DNA of 64,000 nucleotides from Basidiobolus meristosporus CBS 931.73 (lineage: Eukaryota; Basidiobolomycota; Basidiobolomycetes; Basidiobolales; Basidiobolaceae), in contig MCFE01000093.1 of NCBI GenBank assembly GCA_002104905.1, forward strand, positions 1 to 64,000. Direction: 5' to 3'. Position numbers and translations under genes: made by a program. Below the pieces are notes generated by a model. That model was not told where the DNA came from. It worked only from the letters and a program-made list of their open reading frames with translations, and did not search any database. Below, piece after piece: positions 57,172 through 64,000 of this stretch. Numbering within the stretch: position 1 is the stretch's first letter; every line of letters starts with the position of its first letter.

Positions 57172-57510
57172 TGCTGTAGGAGTCTTGGAGACTTTGGAAG
57201 TAATTGGGAGAACAAGTAGATTATGTGGTGTTCACTTAATAATTTATTGAATGTAAAATTAGTATATATACTTTTACCTGATATTGGCATTACAAGCACA
57301 TAGAATAGGTTAAGGAAGGTCCCAAGAACATGTGTGCAAAGTTTGGGGCTGCTTGAATAACTTTCAGAATTTTCATGTTTTGGGTACCTGATATTAGGGT
57401 AAAAAAATTGTAAGTAAGTCCCAGCAAGGATTTTGGTCAGTATTCTCTAGGATTTGAAGGGAAGAATCTAAGTGACCAAGTTAGGTGAATATTTAGGTGG
57501 AATTACAAAG
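57172..57510 (+). repeat. 5' LTR of the second copia copy, end truncated
   Basis: Starts TGCTGTAGGAGTC and follows the family LTR to ggtggaattacaaag, where the last bases are replaced by companion-ORF sequence. Confidence 0.78.
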
Positions 57511-58330
57511 TTGTCCAGAAATTCCACTCTAGGCACTGTGAGAGTCTTCTGGGCTCTTGATGTTGTTACTTAGTCTGTTGGTGGGATTTCCACCCTGTCT
57601 ACAACAGAGGACATGGAGTCTGTAGTAGCCATAGTGCCTTTCTGTTCAAACTCATCTACCTCACAGGAGCTAAGCTCAACAGGCTGTGCTTCCAACTCTT
57701 GACCTTATGAAAAATAATTTTAGTGATCCCATCAAAAGGCCTTCACAAAACTAAAATCCCATGACAAAGAGGCATTGAACCATCAGGACACCATGAAAAA
57801 CTGTTAAAAAACTGCACCCCAGATTTCACAAGAAATGTAGTCAAGATTTTTCATCACAATACATAAGTGGCGTTTAACTGGCTCTCTGCCAATTCTCTCA
57901 TTTTCTGCTCCCTGATATTCAATCATTTCCTACATTTGTGTACATTGATTCAATATTACCTCTTTTTCACACTCTTTGCTTCCTGACTCAGCCAATGCTC
58001 TCACTTTAGATGCATGCAGATTGATTTATTTCTGTTGAAACATCAGTTCTTCCTCAATTATCAATTGCACTGACCTATGCTAGTCCCAATACCCAACACT
58101 AACATTAAGCCCAATACCATACTATACAAGTTGCTTCATTAAAATCTGCTATGCAAAAAGCATTTCTGCAGTAATGCCCTTTTTCCATGACTTTGGTTGG
58201 AGCCTACAGCTTTATGCCACTGTTCATTCACTGGTTATTGTATATCCTGGTCTTCAGCAAGGCACTGCAAGGTATTGCACTTCATCTGCTAATCATTGCA
58301 ATAAATCCTTGCAATATTCAGGTGCATTTT
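57511..58330 (-). mobile_element. Two nested fragments of the companion ORF family
   Basis: 57,511-57,709 is an inverted, diverged copy of the 53,500-53,600 coding segment (gggatttccaccctgtctac). At 57,710 it is interrupted by aaaaataatttt...gtgatccc, resembling the ends of the palindromic Tnp2 copies. From there to about 58,330 the DNA matches the reverse complement of 53,700-54,330, including the noncoding tail. Confidence 0.55.
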
Positions 58331-61050
58331 CTTCAAGACCGCACTTGAAAAAGTGCTGCAACCATTGGGTATGACTATTATTGTATTATATAAGGATTTC
58401 TTGATAGAATCAAAGGACTGAGACTGTTCCTCATTCCATGCAAATGGCAGATTTTTCTGGGTGAGCTCTGTCAAGGGAGTGACTATCTTGGAGTAGCTGG
58501 CAATGAATCCATGGTTGAAGTTGGCAAATGTAAGGAAGAGTTGCACTTGTTTTATGGAACAGGGCATTTTCCAAGACTGGATGACTTCTACTTTGTTGGG
58601 ACTCATTCTTGTCCCATTTAGGCTTATAAGAAAACCTAGGAACTCAACTTCTTTCTAGTCACACTCACATATGTCCAGCTTGCCAAAGTGACCATATTGT
58701 GTTCTGAAGGCAGTTTTCCATTCATTGCCAAGCTTGATCCTAACAAGGTTATAAGCTCCTCTTAGATCAATTTTGACAAAAACTATGGCAGCAGAGAGTT
58801 GGTCCAACAGGGTGTTAATCAGGGGTAAAGGGTAGCAATTCTTGATTATAATCTTATTCAATGCACATTAGACTACACATATCCTAAGGGTACCATCCTT
58901 TTTTTGACAAAGAGGATTGGGGCACCAGCTGGGGACTTGCAGCGATGAATAAAGCCTCCCTGAGGGTGTTCTTTCATATAGCTATGGAGTACTTTCAGCT
59001 CAGGCTGTGAGAGGTTGCAGATAGGGCTAAAAGGTGGAGTTTTTCCATCTTCAAGGTCAATGAGACAATCAAAGGGTCTATGTGATGGGAGTGGTTCTGC
59101 TTTCTTCTAATCAAAGATATGACAAAACTCTTGATACTTGGCAGGTATTTCATGGGACAGGGTTCCTTCAGTGATGATGGGCTCCTGTGTCTGAGGTAGC
59201 TTGGAAATGATAATTTTCACATGAGAAGTCAGGTGTTTTCACAGAGTTGACATGATGGACTCTGGGGAATGTCAGGGTTTTGGTCTTTTAGTTAATAGCT
59301 GGGTTATGGTGTCTAAGCCAAGGACTTCCAAGAACTATAGGATAGTGGGGAGAGTTGATGATGTTGAAGGCTAATACCTCTTGCTGACCAGTACTGGACA
59401 GCTGGAGTAGATATGTCTCATGGGAAATGGCACCAGAGGAAAGAGATCTTCCATCAATGACTTCTACTAAGACATGAGAAGACATGATTTCTAGATAATG
59501 TGGATTTTGTGCGTCTGGACAAAGGTCTGGTCAATGCAACAGGATGAAGCACCAGAATCTACAAGGGCACAAACATGGACAGGACTGGATTCAGGGATAT
59601 GGATGTTAACAGGTATTCTTAAGGACTGGATGGACTTGGTAGCATATGATGTTTCTTGAATGTGTTGAATTTTCATTAGATGGTCCAGTTGCAAGCCTGT
59701 GTTTGTAACTAGACACTGAAGTTTCCCTACAGTTTTGAAGAAGGCTCTTCACTGGATGATTGCAGGAGTTTGAAGCTGAACCTCTTGTTAGGACAAGACT
59801 TGGCAAAGTGGCCTGGTTGGTCATAGTAAAGGCAGAGATCAGCCTGTGGACATCTGAATCTATCTTCTTTTGTAGGTTTCTTGTATTTTGCACTGTCAAT
59901 TTGCATAGAATCATCAGGCTTAGTACTGGGTGATTGATTTACTGGGAAGGATGTTGGCTGATAAGTGTGTTGGAACTTCTGTTTCTTCTGGAAAAGGCAA
60001 TTGTCACATTTGATTGCTTGATTTATAGCTTCACACAAAGTAGTTGGGTCAGGGAGTATGAGTAGTAAGTCACTGAGCTCAGCATTGAGTCCATCTCGCA
60101 ACTAACTAGTAAGAGCAGCATTACCCCAAAGGCTCAAATCACTGGCTAGTAGCCAGAATTCAGAAGCATACACAGATGCAGGTCTGTTTCCTTGCTTCAA
60201 GTTCTTGATCTTGTTGACAGCAGTTCTGGCTTGGTCAATGTTGCCAAATGCAGGCTCCATCTCTGTGAGGAAGGCACAGTAGTCACTGCATAGAGGGGAG
60301 TTGGTTTCCACCAGAGGGTAGAAACATTTCTAGGCAGTTCCAGTGCGCAGGTTACAGATATAACCAGCTTTTGCTAGATCTGTTGGTAACCAATTAGGTT
60401 GTAGCAACAAGCAGTGTTTGAATGTGTTGATGAAACCTTGGAACTCTTTTTGAGAGCATTAAACCTGGTAGTGCAGGTGATCTTGAGATCATAGCAGGAG
60501 GGAGTATGGAGAGGCTGTTGAGTATTTTGGCTCTGAAGATAAGCAAAAGAGTTTTGGATGATCTGCATTATCTTGTTGCAGTTGGGCAAAGGCAGCCATG
60601 AGGCTTGCAAAGTTGTACTCTGGACTGGACATATTGGGGTAGCAGGAGGTGGAGAGGCTTCTTCAGCTTGTTCAGGAATACTAGATACTACTATGCTAAT
60701 ATGTGGGTTAAAAAGCCACTAGTATGTCAAGAATGCAATTATGAGCCACAATCCCCAACTTTGAATAAGTTAGTGTTACTTCAGATGGTACTGGCTTTAA
60801 TGTCCTTTGATAGGGTAGTGTTTTAAAGCTTCCAAAACTGTAACAGCTGTAAACTACACCAGCAGGGTAATAAAGTCAATGCAACTTTGTCCAATAATTT
60901 ACAAAGATGAAGTATCTTTGCCTTTAAAGGACAAAACTTGGGAATGATTCAGGGTGATACTTATGCTAGGTATTCCTTTACAAGCTCTTCTCAAGAATCT
61001 TGGGTAGAAGGCAGAGATCCACAGGTAAGACAAGAGCAGTCTGATAAAGC
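58331..61050 (-). mobile_element. Ty3/gypsy internal region, degenerate
   Basis: Gag fragments at 60,374-60,610, 60,102-60,311 (VNKIKNLKQGNRPASVYASE) and 59,727-60,101, with a CCHC knuckle in which the second Cys is Tyr (CLYYDQPGHFAKSC). The aspartic protease follows (CALVDSGASSCCIDQTFV; IVLGSPWLRHHNPAIN) at 59,288-59,694. RT pieces: [20 protein letters not shown] and [14 protein letters not shown], then a deletion, then the palm end (PNKVEVIQSW, LFLTFANFNHGFI). RNase H and integrase are absent. Confidence 0.8.
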
Positions 61051-61440
61051 TGTTATGAATAGACACAAGGCAGGAAAGTGGAGCTTGGCAAGGTAGGGCC
61101 AGGAGGGGATTTGGGTATGGATTAATAAGGCAAGGCAGATTTCCAAGGCAAGGCTGTTTATTCAAGACCTATGTTTACCAGCCTGAGGAGTACATAAGGG
61201 GATAGAACTACAAATACTTTTTGGCAATATGGATGCCAAGTGATATTGGCTAATATTGATGGGGTTCTTAGGTGAGACATAGTGCGAGTGCAAGATCAAT
61301 ATATACTAAAGATCAGACTAGAGCATCACATGGAGATATGCCAAGAGTCAGCTGATCATGTGACTAGTACATGCAACATGTAATCATCATATATGGTATT
61401 AAGCTACTTAAATTTCAAGGGGAAGCTTCTGTAGATTGTG
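61051..61440 (-). repeat. 5' LTR of the gypsy relic, truncated
   Basis: Starts TGTTATGAATAGACACAAGG, the reverse complement of the end of the solo LTR at 44,893-45,420, and follows it (aaggcaaggctgtttattca) before losing similarity near 61,440. Confidence 0.75.
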
Positions 61441-61445
61441 CATTA

Positions 61446-61532
61446 GACTTGTTCCGTTGAATAGTGCCACATAGTGCCAGCCTGTTTATAGTGCCGGAGC
61501 AATCTGGCACCCTACAGCACTATCTGGCACTA
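61446..61532 (-). repeat. 87-bp terminal inverted repeat, right
   Basis: Reverse complement of 54,354-54,440 with few mismatches; ends ctatctggcacta and is followed by TA (61,533-61,534). Confidence 0.7.
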
Positions 61533-61720
61533 TAATTTCTACCATGATGCCAGTGGTATGATACAGTTACTTGGTAATTTTACTCAATCTTATTTATGTT
61601 GCTCAGAATAGTGCTTTACTTGCTTTATTTACTCTTCACAATGCTCCAGACACATTTCTCTCAGTGGATGTCTTCTTGTATGAGCACACTGTGCATTAAT
61701 AAGTATCTTAAATATTTTAC

Positions 61721-62511
61721 CTAATCTGCTGTTTTCACTATATATGACTTTCCTCTGTATTTACCTGCCAATATGCTGAATCTCTTCAGATATCCAAATG
61801 TGTGCCCTACTCTCACTCTGAAATGATTAAATATCTCATTGTAGAGCTTCTGCTTACTGCCAAGCACACCATTCTTTGGCTTCCTATAAGCTGTAATACA
61901 TCCTAATCTGTGACAATCCTCTCCTATATAGGCTAAGTCTGCCAGACATTTCTCCCCACTACTGAATTCAGGATGATTCTCTACCCAGAGTGCTTTGCCA
62001 TGCCTACTTCCAGCAAATGGCCCACTAAACCAGATGATGTTACCCTCAATGTCAGACAGTGCTTGAAACTTCACACAGTGTGCCTTGTACTTGCCAGAAT
62101 AAAAGTGCCTCTGCCCTCTAGAAGATCTGTTAATCCTCACTGGGAAGGTTTCCAAAATACTCCTTATATGGAACCTGTTGCTGAACACTCTGGGATATGG
62201 AAGTCTATTGGAGCTTCTGAACCTAGTATTCCAAGCTTACTCCAAGTCATTCATACCCTCTGCAAGGTGGTTCTCCATTGCTGTCAGCTGGGAATGAAAG
62301 CTTCTAGGACTTTTGTTGCCACGGATGGTGGGATGAAACCTGTGGGGCAATAGTTCTTGTAATAGCAGAGAAGCTTAACAAGGGATCTCCTTGAGTAGAT
62401 TGGGGTTGATGGTCCACAGTACTTGGAATAGATATCCTCTAGTGTGTCAAAAGGAAATTCAGTAGTAGTGATGGGATTGATGAGAAAAGACCATTCGGAT
62501 GAGTAATTCAT
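61721..62511 (-). pseudogene. DDE_4 (PIF/Harbinger-like) transposase relic
   Basis: Two frames, 62,284-62,511 (N-terminal, YSRRSLVKLLCYYKNY) and 61,721-62,188, give a DDE_4-type catalytic core: RGQRHFYSGKYKAHCVKFQA, GPFAGSRHGKALW, LADLAYIGEDCHRLGCIT with the second acidic position, YRKPKNGVLGSKQKLYNE, and FGYLKRFSILAGKYRG. A frameshift separates them around 62,190-62,280, where the first catalytic Asp should lie. The TIR of this element was not identified with confidence. Confidence 0.75.
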
Positions 62512-63140
62512 ATCAAAATTGGTGGATGATTGTATGGAGGTGGTTTGAATTGATTTGGCATGATCTGCGTTATTTAGCAGATTTTTAATGCACTATGATT
62601 AAATCACCATCAATTACCCTGTATCCCATCATTATGTTGTAAAAATCATCCACAAACAATGCCTTGGTACTTTTGTTGATGCTTTACTCATAGGACTATG
62701 ATCAAATAGGAAATCTGCAATTGATGTGATCTGATCCGTGTCAACAGGATCCAAGATGCATCATGCATAATATATGGAAAATTCAACAATCACATTAGCT
62801 TTCATATATATTTGATATAAGACCAGGTTGATGCCAGTATACTGCTGTATAAGTATCCAAATCCATTGCTTTGGTCCTCATACCAAGTCTCAACTCATCT
62901 TTAGTACAACCCAGACAAAACCCATCCCCCAGCTCACAAGCTTGGACCAGTCCGGAAAAGTGGATGTTGGATCCGTTCAAGTTCTTGCCAAATGATTTTA
63001 GTATGGACCAAGTGTCTATGATGAGTCTTCATACAGATATTTGGGCACTACTGATTAATCTAGCAGAACTAGATACCTTGGAGAGTTGACAAAGATGGAA
63101 GAATTGGAGTAGAAAGTTGTGGCATGAGTTCTACATCAAG
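62512..63140. other. AT-rich repeat DNA without recognised gene
   Basis: Upstream side of the transposase relic. Short frames (62,795-62,980, -, and 62,871-63,089, +) lack domain features. A stop at about 63,085 precedes the open frame that follows. Confidence 0.5.
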
Positions 63141-64000
63141 ATGCCAGCCAATGTATGTAAGAAGATATACCACAAGACAAGTATTGAAATCAAGATTGAG
63201 CTGAGAGTGAGGGGATTTGATGAAGAAGCTGCGCAGGAACAATTTTGCACGCACTGTGCACAGTATGGGACAAATGTGTCTGTTTGTGCCTCAACTTTGG
63301 GAACCAAAGAGATTTTGAATGAGTTTTTGCCTCAAATGACTAATGTACTGCATGATGTATTAATAGAGCTAAGTGGCTTCCAAGAACAATATACACAGGA
63401 CTCATCCAGGCAACTGCTCCAAAGTATCAGACAGAGGGTAAGTGAATACCTGGAGGAATCAGATGGTAAGCTTCAGGAGGAAGAATACAGACTGCAAGCA
63501 ACATTGTCTAGATTGCGCCAGCATGCCTTGCTGGATTCCTTACTATCTCTTGCAACCATAGCGCGCCGGCGCACGTCAGCCCAGACTATGCAAACACCCT
63601 TTACCAGAGCACCCCACGTTGAGTCAATGCACATTGGGTCAATGCGCACGCTTCAGAGCAAAACTACCAGAACTTGCCAAGCTGCTCATTTAGACACAAG
63701 TCCATTGGAGCAGATCAAGTTGCGTCAACATGCAGCATCACATCAAACTCAGCCAAGGGCCATCTCAACGCATCAAGGCACACCTGTGCATGCTGTTTTG
63801 CCTGACCATCAGCAAGTTATTGCTGGTGAACTGACTGATGATGACCAACATGAAGTGCCTCAACCACTAGAGCCCTTGGCAAGTAAAAGATTGCGTCAGC
63901 TTATGGCACTCCAGGCCGGTTCAGTTGGTTCAGTTGGAGCAATTCAGCACAGCCAAGCTGCAGCATTGCACTCATCAACTAGGAGGCAAAATACTGACTA
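63141..64000 (+). CDS. Unrecognised ORF running off the window (at least 286 codons)
   Basis: An uninterrupted frame from the ATG at 63,141 to the last base, the longest intact frame in the repeat block. Not recognised. The N-terminal part is basic (PANVCKKIYHKTSIEIKI), then a Cys/His cluster (EQFCTHCAQYGTNVSVC), a hydrophobic helix (FLPQMTNVLHDVLIELSGF) and a charged coiled coil (RQRVSEYLEESDGKLQEEEY). The rest is Gln/His/Ser-rich with three loosely repeated boxes: RLRQHALLD, KLRQHAASH and RLRQLMALQ. It is a candidate transposon accessory or host-like regulatory protein; the missing C-terminal part should decide. The frame is open for six more codons upstream without an ATG beyond a TGA. Confidence 0.6.
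   Translation, partial: MPANVCKKIYHKTSIEIKIELRVRGFDEEAAQEQFCTHCAQYGTNVSVCASTLGTKEILNEFLPQMTNVLHDVLIELSGFQEQYTQDSSRQLLQSIRQRVSEYLEESDGKLQEEEYRLQATLSRLRQHALLDSLLSLATIARRRTSAQTMQTPFTRAPHVESMHIGSMRTLQSKTTRTCQAAHLDTSPLEQIKLRQHAASHQTQPRAISTHQGTPVHAVLPDHQQVIAGELTDDDQHEVPQPLEPLASKRLRQLMALQAGSVGSVGAIQHSQAAALHSSTRRQNTD

Noticed and set aside
54441-57510. Possibility that the second copia copy is the displaced other half of the duplicated unit at 40-41 kb
   Set aside because: Its break point in RT does not match the unit-1 break in RNase H, and the sequences are too diverged.

Overview
The window looks like a nuclear scaffold piece from a fungus, probably an early-diverging (non-Dikarya) lineage. Genes carry many short GT-AG introns (about 54-160 bp), upstream regions are pyrimidine-rich, and the proteins are fungal in type: a DHA2 transporter, a Ser/Thr-rich GPI-type wall protein, a MATA-type HMG-box factor and a fungal GST. 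A VMP1 gene is present; budding and fission yeast lack it. Phylum-level placement is inference only.

Positions 1-38,824 are gene-dense. In order they hold: a GST cut by the window edge (-), a DHA2 drug/proton antiporter (-), about 3 kb of LTR relics, a secreted alpha-carbonic anhydrase (-), bleomycin hydrolase (-), an HMG-box factor (-), a small hypothetical ORF (-), a GPI-type Cys-rich protein (+), an RBR E3 ubiquitin ligase (+), 2-oxoglutarate dehydrogenase E1 (-), VMP1 (+), 14-3-3 (-), a Sec7-PH Arf GEF (+), a DnaJ/DnaJ-X co-chaperone (+), a Sir2-type deacetylase (-), a Derlin (+), a TPR protein (-), ribosomal protein eS24 (+) and a rhodanese/TrhO-like protein with zinc clusters (-). Exon joins were worked out by hand and keep frame unless stated. 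VMP1, Derlin and the Arf GEF all serve ER or membrane traffic, but nothing suggests co-regulated clustering.

Seven single-base indels, all in short homopolymers, interrupt four otherwise well-conserved genes (GST, OGDH E1 four times, Sir2, TPR protein). In OGDH they form two compensating +1/-1 pairs. Residual assembly error is the simplest reading.

Positions 38,825-64,000 are a nested transposon graveyard of lower GC. It contains a Ty1/copia element (41,508-46,723) whose iMet-type primer site abuts its 5' LTR, a second decayed copia, a 1.0-kb tandem duplication of an LTR/RNase H segment, a gypsy solo LTR inside the copia with a perfect target duplication, and two Tnp2 (CACTA/EnSpm-type) copies facing each other as a 1.7-kb-arm palindrome. 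A divergent companion ORF family, a gypsy relic whose reverse transcriptase has lost its catalytic core, a DDE_4 (PIF/Harbinger-like) transposase relic, an 87-bp inverted pair bounding 7.2 kb, and an unrecognised ORF of at least 286 codons running off the right edge complete the region. I found no rRNA, tRNA or CRISPR feature.
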